Of a DNA stretch of 50,064 bases, positions 33,995 through 43,202 are shown in pieces (position 1 is the first letter of the stretch; each line of letters opens with the position of its first letter). The notes beneath the pieces are model-generated. The model searched no databases and had not been told where the DNA came from. It was given only the letters and a program-made list of their open reading frames with translations. The stretch comes from Paracoccus sp. (in: a-proteobacteria) (GTDB lineage Bacteria; Pseudomonadota; Alphaproteobacteria; Rhodobacterales; Rhodobacteraceae). The stretch spans positions 1 through 50,064 of the forward strand of contig NZ_JAUNTN010000025.1 of assembly GCF_030538695.1 (NCBI RefSeq), given 5' to 3'. Made by a program: the position numbers and the translations under genes.

Positions 33995-35326
33995 ATGTCC
34001 CATTCCGCTGATCCCCGCCCGATGACCGCCCGCCGCTCTGGCCCGCTTGCTGGCGTGGCGCAGGTGCCGGGGGATAAATCCGTCAGCCACCGGGCGCTGA
34101 TCCTTGGCGCGCTGGCGGTGGGACGGACCCATATCACCGGGTTGCTGGAGGGCGAGGACGTGCTGGATACGGCCAAGGCGATGGCCGCCTTTGGCGCAAC
34201 GGTGGAACGTGTCGGGCCGGGGGAATGGCTGGTCGATGGCGTGGGTGTCGGTGGTTTTGCAGAACCCGAAGGCGTGATCGACTGCGGCAATTCCGGCACC
34301 GGCGTGCGGCTGATCATGGGGGCGATGGCGACCACGCCGATTACCGCCACCTTTACCGGCGATGCCAGCCTGTCGCGCCGTCCGATGCGCCGTGTGACCG
34401 ACCCGCTGGCGCTGTTCGGGGCGCAGATCACGGCGCGGGAGGGCGGCCTGTTGCCGGTGACGATCCGGGGCGCGGCGGATGCGGTGCCGCTGCGTTATGC
34501 GACGCCGGTGCCTTCGGCGCAGGTGAAATCGGCGGCGCTGCTGGCCGGGCTGAATGCGCGCGGGCAAACCGTGGTGATCGAGCGCGAACCGACCCGCGAC
34601 CATACCGAACGGATGCTGCGTGGTTTTGGTGCGACCGTGACCACCGAACACACCGATGAAGGCCATGTCATTACCCTGACCGGCCAGCCGGAACTGCGCC
34701 CTTGCGCGGTCGCCGTTCCGCGCGATCCGTCCAGCGCGGCCTTTCCTGTGGCTGCGGCGCTGATCGTGCCGGGGTCGGAAATCCGTGTGCCGGGCGTCAG
34801 CCGCAACCCGACGCGCGATGGTCTTTATATCACGCTAGAGGAGATGGGCGCCAATCTGACATGGGAAAACACGCGCGAAGAAGGCGGCGAGCCGGTTGCC
34901 GATCTGATCGTGCGCCACGGCCCGCTGAAGGGCGTGACCGTCCCCGCCGAACGCGCCGCCAGCATGATTGACGAGTTTCCGATCCTGTCGGTGATTGCTG
35001 CCTTTGCCGATGGTCCCACGGTGATGAATGGCGTGGCAGAACTGCGGGTCAAGGAATCCGACCGGATCGACGCGATGGCCCGCGGGCTGGAGCTGAACGG
35101 TGCGAAGGTCGAGGAAACCCGCGACAGCCTGACCGTTCATGGTCAGGGCGGTTTGCCCGGCGGCGGCACCGCCGTCACCCATCTGGATCACCGCATCGCC
35201 ATGTCGTTTCTGATTGCCGGGCTGGCCTCGGATCAGCCGATCAGCGTCGATGACGGCAGCCCGATTGCCACCAGCTTCCCGGATTTTGTGCCGCTGATGC
35301 AGGGGCTTGGCGCGGATTTGGGCTGA
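33995..35326 (+). CDS. aroA: 3-phosphoshikimate 1-carboxyvinyltransferase (EPSP synthase), class II type
   Basis: AroA joins phosphoenolpyruvate and shikimate-3-phosphate in aromatic amino acid synthesis. The 443-residue protein resembles the Agrobacterium CP4 form along its whole length. The four class II motifs are all present: GDKS (26-29), SAQVK (174-178), RDHTE (201-205) and NPTR (271-274). In the PEP-site loop it reads GNSGTG, with glycine at position 101, where CP4 has alanine (GNAATG). The start ATG at 33995 has an AGAGG site; ATG 34022 is a weaker alternative. It ends at a terminator shared with lrp. Confidence 0.97.
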   Translation: MSHSADPRPMTARRSGPLAGVAQVPGDKSVSHRALILGALAVGRTHITGLLEGEDVLDTAKAMAAFGATVERVGPGEWLVDGVGVGGFAEPEGVIDCGNSGTGVRLIMGAMATTPITATFTGDASLSRRPMRRVTDPLALFGAQITAREGGLLPVTIRGAADAVPLRYATPVPSAQVKSAALLAGLNARGQTVVIEREPTRDHTERMLRGFGATVTTEHTDEGHVITLTGQPELRPCAVAVPRDPSSAAFPVAAALIVPGSEIRVPGVSRNPTRDGLYITLEEMGANLTWENTREEGGEPVADLIVRHGPLKGVTVPAERAASMIDEFPILSVIAAFADGPTVMNGVAELRVKESDRIDAMARGLELNGAKVEETRDSLTVHGQGGLPGGGTAVTHLDHRIAMSFLIAGLASDQPISVDDGSPIATSFPDFVPLMQGLGADLG

Positions 35327-35333
35327 CCCGCCT

Positions 35334-35365
35334 ATCTTTTGTCCCTAAATATCCCCGCCGGAGGC
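35334..35365 (-). repeat. 32-bp intergenic repeat, copy 2 (inverted)
   Basis: On the minus strand this reads GCCTCCGGCGGGGATATTTA, then GGGACAAAAGAT, identical to copy 1 at 33909-33940 except for one base. It lies downstream of both aroA (plus) and lrp (minus). In both places the element follows a hairpin at a gene end in the same relative orientation (lrp here, trmB there). Confidence 0.85.
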
Positions 35366-35384
35366 AAGGGGGCGCAGCCCCCTT
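35366..35384. terminator. Hairpin between the converging aroA and lrp genes
   Basis: AAGGGGGC and GCCCCCTT pair perfectly over 8 bp around a three-base loop GCA, overlapping the first base of the lrp stop codon. It is a stable stem without a long T run; on the minus strand it is followed by repeat copy 2. It probably ends lrp and perhaps aroA transcripts. Confidence 0.65.
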
Positions 35385-35890
35385 TACGGTTGTTCCGCCA
35401 TCCGTTGTTCCAGAATGTCGAACGGAACGCCGGGTTCATCCTTGGCGCCCCGGATCACCAGCGAGGTCTTGACGCTGGCCACATTCGCTGCGCCGGTCAG
35501 GTCTTGCATCAAGAACCGCTGGAACGTGGACAGGTCGGGCGAGACGCATTTCAGGATAAAGTCAATTTCGCCGTTCAGCATGTGACATTCGCGGACCAGA
35601 GGCCAGCCGCGGGCTTGTTCTTCAAAGGCGGACAGGTCGCGCTCGGACTGGCTGTTCAGGCGGACCATGGCGAAAACCTGCACCTCGAACCCCAATTCGC
35701 GCGGGTCCACATCGGCGTGATAGCCACGGATGAAGCCCTGTTCCTCCAGCGCGCGGACGCGGCGCAGGCAGGGTGGGGCCGAGATCCCGACGCGGCGGGC
35801 CAGTTCAACATTGGTCATCCGCCCGTCGGCCTGCAATTCCGCAAGAATCCTGCGATCTATGTCATCCAGCCGGGCCACGTTTTCCACCAT
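35384..35890 (-). CDS. Lrp/AsnC family transcriptional regulator
   Basis: The 168-residue protein has an N-terminal helix-turn-helix (LDDIDRRILAELQADGRMTN, then ELARRVGISAPPCLRRVRALE) and a C-terminal RAM ligand-binding domain (FAMVRL, GEIDFILKCVSPDL, SLVIRG). It is close to the leucine-responsive regulators of alphaproteobacteria and may sense an amino acid. It is divergent from trxB, with 122 bp between the start codons, an arrangement I recall from related genomes. Targets are unknown; self-control is likely for this family. Confidence 0.95.
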   Translation of the reverse strand: MVENVARLDDIDRRILAELQADGRMTNVELARRVGISAPPCLRRVRALEEQGFIRGYHADVDPRELGFEVQVFAMVRLNSQSERDLSAFEEQARGWPLVRECHMLNGEIDFILKCVSPDLSTFQRFLMQDLTGAANVASVKTSLVIRGAKDEPGVPFDILEQRMAEQP

Positions 35891-36954
<1,064 letters not shown>

Positions 36955-36959
36955 ACGTC

Positions 36960-36987
36960 AAAGGCCCGCCGGAACAGGCGGGCCTTT
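36960..36987. terminator. Terminator after trxB
   Basis: AAAGGCCCGCC and GGCGGGCCTTT pair perfectly over 11 bp around the loop GGAACA. A run of A and T closes the stem on both sides, so it can serve trxB and the converging minus-strand gene. Confidence 0.88.
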
Positions 36988-36998
36988 GGCTTTGGGCT

Positions 36999-37478
36999 TT
37001 ATCGCGCCCCGCCGGATCGTTTGCGCGAGGCCAGCTCGCCCGAATGATCCAGCGCCCCGGAAGGGGCCTGCCGCAGATGGGTCTCGGCCATGGCCTTCTT
37101 GCCCTTGTCAGCATCCGGGTCGTGCGGATGCAGCGGGCCGCCGGTTTCCATCATCGGATTGACCTTCTGATCCTCTGCATCTTCGGCATCGGCTTCGACG
37201 CCCCGGCTGTCCCGCTCGCTGCGGGCGCGGTCCAGCGCCTCGTTCAGATAGGCGTGCTTGCTGCGGGTGCCGGCATTGCCCTGATCGGCCCGGCTTTGAC
37301 GGTCGCCAATGTCTCGGGCGCGATTGCGGCGGTCGCGCAGCCGGGAAATCAGATCGGACAGGTCGCGGTCTGACAAAGCCCCCAAAGCAGGTTGGCGGGC
37401 CTGATCGGCCAGTTCCAACTCGTCACGGGTCAGGGCGCGTTTTTCCTCGGCGCTGGCGGGTGCGTCTGCTTTGGTCAT
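36999..37478 (-). CDS. Hydrophilic hypothetical protein, 159 residues
   Basis: This very polar protein has no signal or membrane segment. The N-terminal half is predicted helical and highly charged (LTRDELELADQARQ, LSDLISRLRDRRNRARDIGD), and the C-terminal half is rich in D, E, G and K (DADKGKKAMAETHLR). The spacing suggests a coiled coil around residues 30-60. I do not recognise the family. It converges on trxB and is divergent from sat/cysC. Confidence 0.72.
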   Translation of the reverse strand: MTKADAPASAEEKRALTRDELELADQARQPALGALSDRDLSDLISRLRDRRNRARDIGDRQSRADQGNAGTRSKHAYLNEALDRARSERDSRGVEADAEDAEDQKVNPMMETGGPLHPHDPDADKGKKAMAETHLRQAPSGALDHSGELASRKRSGGAR

Positions 37479-37659
37479 GTTTTCATTCCCTTTTCACCTA
37501 TTACCCTAAGATAACAGGTCAGGCGCGGATGGGTTCCCGAATTGGGGTCGAAGCTGCCCGGCGGAATGTCGCCGGACTCTCAAACGGTCGTGAAAAAGCG
37601 CAAAATCGTAAAAGAATACGGTTGATTTGTGAGGGGTTGCGGTCTAATGGCCGCTGCAA

Positions 37660-37685
37660 GCCCGTGCAGGTCCGCTGCAACGGGC
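37660..37685 (+). promoter_or_regulatory. Hairpin in the leader of the sulfate-activation gene
   Basis: GCCCGT-GCA pairs with TGC-A-ACGGGC, giving nine base pairs with one bulged A and the loop GGTCCGC. It starts 77 bases before the sat/cysC ATG. A direct repeat of CCGCTGCAA (37651 and 37672) overlaps it. It is a candidate leader regulatory structure for sulfur supply; it does not match any riboswitch consensus I could recall. A weak TTGATT/TCTAAT pair lies just upstream at 37622-37648. Confidence 0.4.
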
Positions 37686-37736
37686 ATCGTGCTCATTCCC
37701 GGCCGGACCCCTCGGCCGCAACCGCGAGAAGCTGCC

Positions 37737-39449
37737 ATGACCGCCGAACCGAACCTTGTTCCCATTCCCGAATTGTATGTCTCGCCCGAGTCGGCCAAGA
37801 AGCTGAAGGACGAGGCTGGCAATATGCCGTCCTGGGACCTGACCCCGCGCCAGATCTGCGATCTGGAGCTGCTGATGAACGGCGGTTTCTATCCGCTGAA
37901 GGGCTTTCTGACCGAGGCCGATTACAACGGTGTCGTCGAAGACATGCGGCTGGAAGATGGTTCGCTCTGGCCCATGCCGATCACCCTGGACGTGAACGAA
38001 GGTTTTGCTGAAACGGTTCAGCCGGGGCAGGACATCGCCCTGCGTGACGCCGAGGGTGTCATTCTGGCGATCATGTCCGTCACCGACAAATGGGAGCCGA
38101 ACAAAGCGCGTGAGGCTGAGAAGGTGTTCGGTGCGGATGATCTGGCGCATCCGGCGGTGAATTACCTGCACAACACCGCAGGCAAGATCTATCTGGGCGG
38201 CCCGGTCAAGGGTCTGCAATCCCCGATGCACTATGATTTCCGCGCGCGCCGCGACACCCCGAACGAGCTGCGCGCGCAGTTCCGCAAGCTGGGCTGGCGC
38301 AAGGTCGTGGCCTTCCAGACCCGCAACCCGCTGCACCGCGCCCATCAGGAACTGACCTTCCGCGCCGCGCGCGAGGCGCAGGCCAACCTGCTGATCCATC
38401 CGGTCGTCGGCATGACCAAGCCGGGCGATGTGGACCATTTCACCCGCGTGCGCTGCTATGAGGCGGTTCTGGACAAATACCCGTCCTCGACCACCGCGCT
38501 GTCGCTGCTGAACCTGGCCATGCGTATGGCTGGCCCGCGTGAAGCCGTCTGGCACGGGCTGATCCGCCGCAACCATGGCGTGACCCATTTCATCGTTGGC
38601 CGCGACCACGCTGGCCCCGGCAAGAACTCGGCTGGTGAGGATTTCTACGGTCCTTATGACGCGCAGGAGCTGTTCCGCAAGCACGAGGACGAGATCGGCG
38701 TGAAAATGGTCGATTTCAAACACATGGTCTATGTGCAGGAACGCGCTCAGTATGAGCCGGCGGATGAGATCGAAGAAGGTGTCACCGTGCTGAACATCTC
38801 GGGGACGGAATTGCGCCGCCGCCTGCGTGAAGGGCTGGAAATCCCGGAATGGTTCAGCTTCCCCGAGGTTGTGCGCGAGTTGCGCCGGAACTCTCCGCCG
38901 CGTGCGCAGCAGGGCTTCACCGTGTTTTTCACCGGCCTGTCCGGCTCCGGCAAATCGACCATTGCGAACGCGCTGATGGTCAAGCTGATGGAAATGGGCG
39001 GCCGTCCGGTCACGCTGCTGGATGGTGATGTGGTGCGCAAGCATCTGTCGTCCGAGCTGGGCTTCAGCAAGGAACACCGTGACATCAACATCAAGCGCAT
39101 CGGCTATGTCGCGTCGGAGATCACCAAGAACGGTGGTATCGCCATCTGCGCCCCGATCGCGCCCTATACCGCGACCCGCCGTGCTGTGCGCGAGATGATC
39201 GAGGCCTTTGGTGCCTTTGTCGAGGTCCATGTCTCGACCCCGGTCGAAGAATGTGAGCGCCGCGACCGCAAGGGCCTGTATAAGCTGGCCCGCGAAGGCA
39301 AGATCAAAGAGTTCACCGGGATTTCGGACCCCTACGAAGACCCGCAGAACCCGGAACTGCGCGTCGATACCAGCGACATCGACGTGGACAATGCCGCGCA
39401 TCAGGTGCTGCTGAAGCTGGAAGCAATGGGCCTGATCGGTCTGAACTGA
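37737..39449 (+). CDS. Bifunctional sulfate adenylyltransferase / adenylylsulfate kinase
   Basis: This 570-residue fusion turns sulfate plus ATP into APS and then phosphorylates APS to PAPS. Residues 1 to about 390 are an ATP sulfurylase of the homo-oligomeric Sat type, with QTRNPLHRAHQELTFRAA and FIVGRDHAGPG. Residues about 395-570 are an APS kinase (CysC) with the P-loop [14 protein letters not shown], the DGD of LLDGDVVRKHLSSELGFS, and ISDPYEDPQNPEL near the end. ATG 37737 (MTAEPNLVPIPELYV) is preferred to the open frame reaching 37629. A PAPS route for assimilation is implied. A strong terminator follows. Confidence 0.96.
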   Translation: MTAEPNLVPIPELYVSPESAKKLKDEAGNMPSWDLTPRQICDLELLMNGGFYPLKGFLTEADYNGVVEDMRLEDGSLWPMPITLDVNEGFAETVQPGQDIALRDAEGVILAIMSVTDKWEPNKAREAEKVFGADDLAHPAVNYLHNTAGKIYLGGPVKGLQSPMHYDFRARRDTPNELRAQFRKLGWRKVVAFQTRNPLHRAHQELTFRAAREAQANLLIHPVVGMTKPGDVDHFTRVRCYEAVLDKYPSSTTALSLLNLAMRMAGPREAVWHGLIRRNHGVTHFIVGRDHAGPGKNSAGEDFYGPYDAQELFRKHEDEIGVKMVDFKHMVYVQERAQYEPADEIEEGVTVLNISGTELRRRLREGLEIPEWFSFPEVVRELRRNSPPRAQQGFTVFFTGLSGSGKSTIANALMVKLMEMGGRPVTLLDGDVVRKHLSSELGFSKEHRDINIKRIGYVASEITKNGGIAICAPIAPYTATRRAVREMIEAFGAFVEVHVSTPVEECERRDRKGLYKLAREGKIKEFTGISDPYEDPQNPELRVDTSDIDVDNAAHQVLLKLEAMGLIGLN

Positions 39450-39473
39450 TCCCGGCTTTCAGTGCGAAAATAC

Positions 39474-39501
39474 AAAGCCCCGGTCTTTCGCCGGGGCTTT
39501 T
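39474..39501 (+). terminator. Terminator after the sulfate-activation gene
   Basis: AAAGCCCCGG pairs with CCGGGGCTTT over 10 bp around the loop TCTTTCG and ends in TTTT. It is a textbook intrinsic terminator, 25 bases after the stop. Confidence 0.92.
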
Positions 39502-39573
39502 GCATATGGGATCGTTAAAGCCGCAAGTGTTAAGTGTTTGATTTTATGGCCTGTTCTGGTCGGGCTGCGGATC

Positions 39574-40457
39574 ATGGAAAATGTGATCCCTGTTGAGATT
39601 GATGATTCTGCCTTTGAATGGGTCAGCGAATGTGCTGGCCTTGGCTATGATGCTCAGGCCATGCGGGCACGGATTGGTGATATTCTGGCCGATGCCCGAC
39701 TTCGGGACACGCTGCTGCCCGATGTGCGCAGCCGTAATGCGATTCCGGTCGCGCAGAAACCGGGGGCGCTGCTGGTCTGGCCGTCTGAAATCGGCGCGGG
39801 TCAATTGATCCTGCTGCTGCACTTCGATGATGGGCAGCCCTGTCTGACCGGGCTGTGGCCCTCGCTGTCCGGTGGGGCCAAGGTGATCGCTGAAATCGCC
39901 GGCATGATCCGGTCCAGCGACGCGCATCAGGCTTATGTCGGGCTGAGGATTCCGGGGTTTGAGGATATGCTGCTTTGGGCCAAGCTGCCGGAATATGCGT
40001 CCGCTGCCGGGTTATGGGAGACGGGGGTAAGCATGATTTCCGCATTATTGGCCTGCCTCTGGATGTGGGGCTGGCGGATACGCAGCCGGTGATCCTGACG
40101 CCAGAGGCGGGGCATTTTCAGGTTCTGGTCGATCATGGCGCGCCAGTCGAGGCTGACGGCAACATTCATTTCCAGACCAAAGGTCTGGCCAGCCTGATTC
40201 CGCATGAGGAGGGCGGCCCGACGGCCTGCTATTTCCGCGGCACCATCCGGGCCTTGCGCCCCGGCGGCAGGTTTTTGGAAAAGGAATACATGATTGCGGA
40301 TGTGGTGGCCCTGCGCAGCCCCGATCCAGATGCAGAATATGCGCTGGGTATCGTGCTGGTGCCGGGGCTTTGGCCTGATCTGCCCGACCCGCAGGTGGGC
40401 GATGATATTCATGGCATTGCGCTGTTTCCGGCAATGGCGATTGGCTCGGTCCGTTGA
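39574..40457 (+). pseudogene. Unknown gene split by a -1 frameshift at a run of five G
   Basis: Two open frames read as one protein if translation slips back one base in the run GGGGG at 40023-40027. The first (from ATG 39574, MENVIPVEIDDSAFEWVSEC) gives 151 sensible residues and then a Trp-rich unlikely tail ending at 40092. The second continues from GGKHDFRIIGLPLDVGLADT to the stop at 40457. Joined, they make 294 residues. The second frame has no plausible start of its own with a ribosome site. I do not recognise the family. Explanations are a sequencing indel, a recent mutation, or programmed slippage on GGG. The last 12 codons lie in a strong hairpin shared with DUF1150. Confidence 0.72.
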
Positions 40458-40471
40458 TGCGGACCGAGCCA
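40442..40471. terminator. 12-bp perfect hairpin between converging genes
   Basis: TGGCTCGGTCCG and CGGACCGAGCCA pair perfectly around a loop TTGATG that contains the TGA stop of the frameshifted gene. The DUF1150 stop lies five bases beyond on the other strand. There is no clear T run, but the stem is very stable, so it probably closes both transcripts. Confidence 0.7.
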
Positions 40472-40475
40472 GGGT

Positions 40476-40700
40476 TCAATGCACGCTGACCGGGGCCATG
40501 TCGTTCTGGCGGGCCAGGATGAAGGCCGTGCTGCGGTCGCGCACCAGTGCCAGCCGCTCGCCATTCACGCCATAGACGGCATAAAGGCTGTCCAGACCGG
40601 GGGCCTGTTCGCGGACTTCTTCGGGCAGGGCGTCCATTTGGATGCGGCGGATATAGACGGTTTGGGTGCCGTCATCGTTAAGGTTAAACGTCGTGTTCAT
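40476..40700 (-). CDS. DUF1150 family protein
   Basis: This is a 74-residue small protein with the typical DUF1150 C-terminal half (LPEEVREQAPGLDSLYAV, then LALVRDRSTAFILARQNDM). The function is unknown; the family is common beside small heat-shock genes in alphaproteobacteria. An AAAGGGG site precedes the ATG at 40700, which lies 13 bases after the hsp20 stop, so it is in the same transcript. Confidence 0.9.
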   Translation of the reverse strand: MNTTFNLNDDGTQTVYIRRIQMDALPEEVREQAPGLDSLYAVYGVNGERLALVRDRSTAFILARQNDMAPVSVH

Positions 40701-40713
40701 CACTGATCCCCTT

Positions 40714-41124
40714 TCACTTGCGGCTGATCGGTATGGTTTGGACAACCTGCTGCGGTTCTTCGCGGCGCAGGTCGATATTCAAAAGGCCGTTTTCCATGCC
40801 TGCGCCCATGATCTCGACCCCATCGGCCAGCACAAAGCGGCGCTGAAAGGCACGCGCGGCAATGCCCCGGTGCAGAAACACCCGTTCGTCGGATGTTTCG
40901 GGTTGGCGACCACGGATCACCAGCTGGCGATCCTCCAGGGTGATGGTCAGATCATCTTCGGCAAAGCCGGCAACGGCCAGCGTAATTCGGAACCCATCGG
41001 GGGCGATGTGTTCGATGTTATAGGGCGGATACCCCTCGGACCCCTTGGCTGCGCGTTCGGCCAGTCGTTCCAGCTGGTCGAAGCCCAGCAGATAGGGGTG
41101 GGTTCCCAGTGAAACCTTGCTCAT
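40714..41124 (-). CDS. Small heat shock protein, Hsp20/alpha-crystallin family
   Basis: This ATP-independent holdase chaperone binds unfolding proteins under heat stress. The 136-residue protein has the IbpA-like N-terminus (LLGFDQLERLAERAAKGSEG), the alpha-crystallin core (YNIEHIAPDGFRITLAVAGF, LVIRGRQ), the arm GIAARAFQRRFVL and the C-terminal IPI anchor (QTIPISRK). Its leader can fold so that the ribosome site is hidden (separate entry). It leads a two-gene unit with DUF1150 and is divergent from the DUF465 gene. Confidence 0.96.
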   Translation of the reverse strand: MSKVSLGTHPYLLGFDQLERLAERAAKGSEGYPPYNIEHIAPDGFRITLAVAGFAEDDLTITLEDRQLVIRGRQPETSDERVFLHRGIAARAFQRRFVLADGVEIMGAGMENGLLNIDLRREEPQQVVQTIPISRK

Positions 41125-41180
41125 GCCGTTCCTTTCCCAAAAGCGATGGCATCTGACAGGCCCCGATTGCGGCAGCCTGT
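41124..41180 (-). promoter_or_regulatory. Possible RNA thermometer in the hsp20 leader
   Basis: On the minus strand two hairpins lie side by side before the hsp20 start. The first (41156-41180) pairs ACAGGC with GCCTGT and has an inner CCG/CGG stem. The second (41124-41151) pairs TGCC with GGCA, including the A of the start codon, and CUUUU with AAAGG around a GGG loop, which hides the ribosome binding site AAAGGAA. A weak, SD-masking last hairpin is the pattern of ROSE and fourU thermometers on small heat-shock genes. Pairing was done by eye. Confidence 0.45.
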
Positions 41181-41186
41181 GGCTTT

Positions 41187-41216
41187 AATATGTGTGCGGC
41201 ATGGCTTTCCTGCAAG
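41187..41216 (-). promoter_or_regulatory. Possible heat-shock (RpoH) promoter of hsp20
   Basis: Read on the minus strand, CTTGCAGG at the upstream end and CATATT downstream lie about 20 bases apart. This partly fits the alphaproteobacterial RpoH pattern CTTG with a C-T-A-T-rich -10 box, but the spacing is longer than usual. It would start the transcript just before the two leader hairpins. Confidence 0.3.
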
Positions 41217-41289
41217 GGCAGACAAGTTTTGCATTAACAGATGCATCGGGCCGGGCTATAATCTTGAAAAACCGCTCAGAGCCGCCGCC

Positions 41290-41508
41290 ATGAACGCCAT
41301 GCATGAAATGTCTCACGAAGAAATCGCCCGCACCCGGCTGGAGATGCTGCGCCGCGAACATCGTGATCTGGATGCCGCGATTTCTGCGCTGGCCGGGACC
41401 GGCACCAGTTGCAACCTGACGCTGCAACGGCTGAAAAAGCAAAAACTGGCGTTAAAGGACCGCATCAGCCGTCTGGAAGACGATCTGACCCCCGACATCA
41501 TCGCCTGA
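41290..41508 (+). CDS. DUF465/YdcH family small protein
   Basis: The 72-residue product has the YdcH/DUF465 helical hairpin: EHRDLDAAISAL, then LQRLKKQKLALKDRISRLE, which is likely a coiled coil. The function is unknown; members are common in alphaproteobacteria. The start at 41290 (MNAMHEMSHEE) has only a weak ribosome site; the open frame upstream to 41146 overlaps the hsp20 leader. It is 57 bases before purE. Confidence 0.85.
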   Translation: MNAMHEMSHEEIARTRLEMLRREHRDLDAAISALAGTGTSCNLTLQRLKKQKLALKDRISRLEDDLTPDIIA

Positions 41509-41565
41509 TTGCAGCGGATCGCCCGCGCGTATATGCCGGTTTCACAAGGCATAAGGGGGCAAGCG

Positions 41566-42066
41566 ATGCAATTTCCAGATAAGGCGCCGCCGGTCGGCAT
41601 CATCATGGGCAGCCAATCCGACTGGCCCACCATGCGCGAGGCGGCCGTGATTCTGGACGATCTTGGCGTGGCTTATGAGACCTTTATCGTCAGCGCCCAT
41701 CGCACCCCGGACCGGCTGTGGGATTACGGCAAACAGGCCGCCGCGCGTGGCTTGCGGGTGATTGTTGCCGGGGCAGGGGGCGCGGCGCATCTGCCGGGAA
41801 TGATGGCCTCGAAAACGCGTATTCCGGTGGTGGGCGTGCCGATTCAGACGCGGGCCTTGTCGGGCGTGGACAGCCTCTATTCCATCGTGCAGATGCCCAA
41901 GGGTTTCCCGGTGGCGACCATGGCCATTGGCGCGGCGGGGGCCGCCAATGCCGGGCTGATGGCGGCGGGTATTCTGGCGATCAGCGACCCTGCGCTGGCG
42001 CAGCGATTGGACGACTGGCGCGCGGCGCTGTCCGCATCCATCCCCGAGGTGCCGCGCGATGAATAA
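41566..42066 (+). CDS. purE: 5-(carboxyamino)imidazole ribonucleotide mutase
   Basis: PurE converts N5-CAIR to CAIR in purine synthesis. The 166-residue protein carries [10 protein letters not shown] and [13 protein letters not shown] with the active-site Ser and His, then [12 protein letters not shown] and [19 protein letters not shown]. The start ATG at 41566 follows AAGGGGGC; the frame is open to 41509. It overlaps purK by eight bases, so the two are co-translated. Confidence 0.97.
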   Translation: MQFPDKAPPVGIIMGSQSDWPTMREAAVILDDLGVAYETFIVSAHRTPDRLWDYGKQAAARGLRVIVAGAGGAAHLPGMMASKTRIPVVGVPIQTRALSGVDSLYSIVQMPKGFPVATMAIGAAGAANAGLMAAGILAISDPALAQRLDDWRAALSASIPEVPRDE

Positions 42067-43120
42067 GCCTTTGCAGCCCGGCGCGGTGATCGGGATTCTG
42101 GGTGGCGGTCAGCTTGGCCGAATGCTGTCGGTTGCGGCCAGCCGCCTTGGTTATCGCTGCCATATCTATGAACCTGCTGCGGATTGTCCGGCGGCGCAGG
42201 TCGCGGAAAGATGCGTGACGGCGGGTTATGATGATGCGGCGGCGCTGCGGGCCTTTGCCGAAGGCGTCGATGTTATCACCTATGAGTTCGAGAATATCCC
42301 GACCGAGGCGCTGGATCTGCTTGAGACCCTGCGCCCGATCCGTCCGAACCGCCGGGCGCTGGCGGTGTCGCAGGACCGGCTGGCGGAAAAGGACTTTCTG
42401 ACCGGGCTTGGCCTGCGCTGCGCCCCCTATCGCGCGGTGGACGATGCGGCGACGCTGGCGCTTGCGCAGGCAGAGCTGGGGCGGGGTATCCTGAAAACCC
42501 GGCGGCTGGGCTATGACGGCAAGGGCCAGTTGCGGCTGTCCCCCGGCGATGATGCGGCGGCTGCCTGGGCGCAGATCGCTGCGCCTGCGGTGCTGGAAGG
42601 GTTCATCAGTTTCAGCGCCGAGATCAGCGTGATTGTGGCGCGGGCGGCGGATGGTCAGGTTGCGGCTTTTGATCCGGGTCTGAACGTCCACCGCGACGGG
42701 ATTCTGGCGACCACCACCGTGCCTTGCGGCCTGCCCGCGCGGCTGCTGACCGATGCGGTTCTGATGGCCGGTCAGATCGTCAATGCGCTGGATTATGTCG
42801 GCGTCATGGGAGTTGAGCTGTTCGTGACGCCTGAGAGCCTGCTGGTGAATGAAATTGCGCCCCGAGTGCATAATTCCGGCCATTGGACGCAGGCGGGCTG
42901 CACCGTCGATCAGTTCGAGCAGCACATCCGCGCCGTGGCTGGCCTGCCGCTGGGTGACGGTCGCCGCTATGCTGATGTGGTGATGGAAAACCTGATCGGT
43001 GCCGATATGGACCGCCTGCCTGACCTGCTGACCCAGCCGGACACGCAGATCCACCTTTATGGCAAACCCGAGGTCCGCGCAGGCCGCAAAATGGGCCATG
43101 TGAACCGGATTATGCGCTGA
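42059..43120 (+). CDS. purK: 5-(carboxyamino)imidazole ribonucleotide synthase
   Basis: PurK is an ATP-grasp enzyme that carboxylates AIR to N5-CAIR, the substrate of PurE. The 353-residue protein starts with the [12 protein letters not shown] loop and has [27 protein letters not shown] and [18 protein letters not shown]. Start ATG 42059 inside the end of purE. A hairpin lies over its stop codon. Confidence 0.97.
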   Translation: MNKPLQPGAVIGILGGGQLGRMLSVAASRLGYRCHIYEPAADCPAAQVAERCVTAGYDDAAALRAFAEGVDVITYEFENIPTEALDLLETLRPIRPNRRALAVSQDRLAEKDFLTGLGLRCAPYRAVDDAATLALAQAELGRGILKTRRLGYDGKGQLRLSPGDDAAAAWAQIAAPAVLEGFISFSAEISVIVARAADGQVAAFDPGLNVHRDGILATTTVPCGLPARLLTDAVLMAGQIVNALDYVGVMGVELFVTPESLLVNEIAPRVHNSGHWTQAGCTVDQFEQHIRAVAGLPLGDGRRYADVVMENLIGADMDRLPDLLTQPDTQIHLYGKPEVRAGRKMGHVNRIMR

Positions 43121-43136
43121 GGCTGACGTAGCGCAT
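43112..43136 (+). terminator. Hairpin at the end of purK
   Basis: ATGCGCT and AGCGCAT pair perfectly over 7 bp around an 11-base loop, spanning the purK stop. No T run follows, so it is only a possible terminator. Confidence 0.4.
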
Positions 43137-43202
43137 GCTCCCCGGCTCTGTGCTGATGCGCAAAGGGTTGAACCGTCGCGGGGAAATATCATTCGGGAAA
43201 AC

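Noticed and set aside
37629..37736. N-terminal extension of sat/cysC from a GTG at 37629
   Set aside because: The extension has no similarity to the family N-terminus, and the conserved start is at 37737; this stretch is better explained as a structured leader.
37644..39401. Long minus-strand frame opposite sat/cysC
   Set aside because: The plus-strand bifunctional enzyme explains the sequence fully; the antisense product has no domain.
39975..40457. Second frame of the split gene as an independent gene
   Set aside because: The only starts are a TTG and an ATG without a ribosome site inside the first frame, and the two products read as one protein after a -1 slip.
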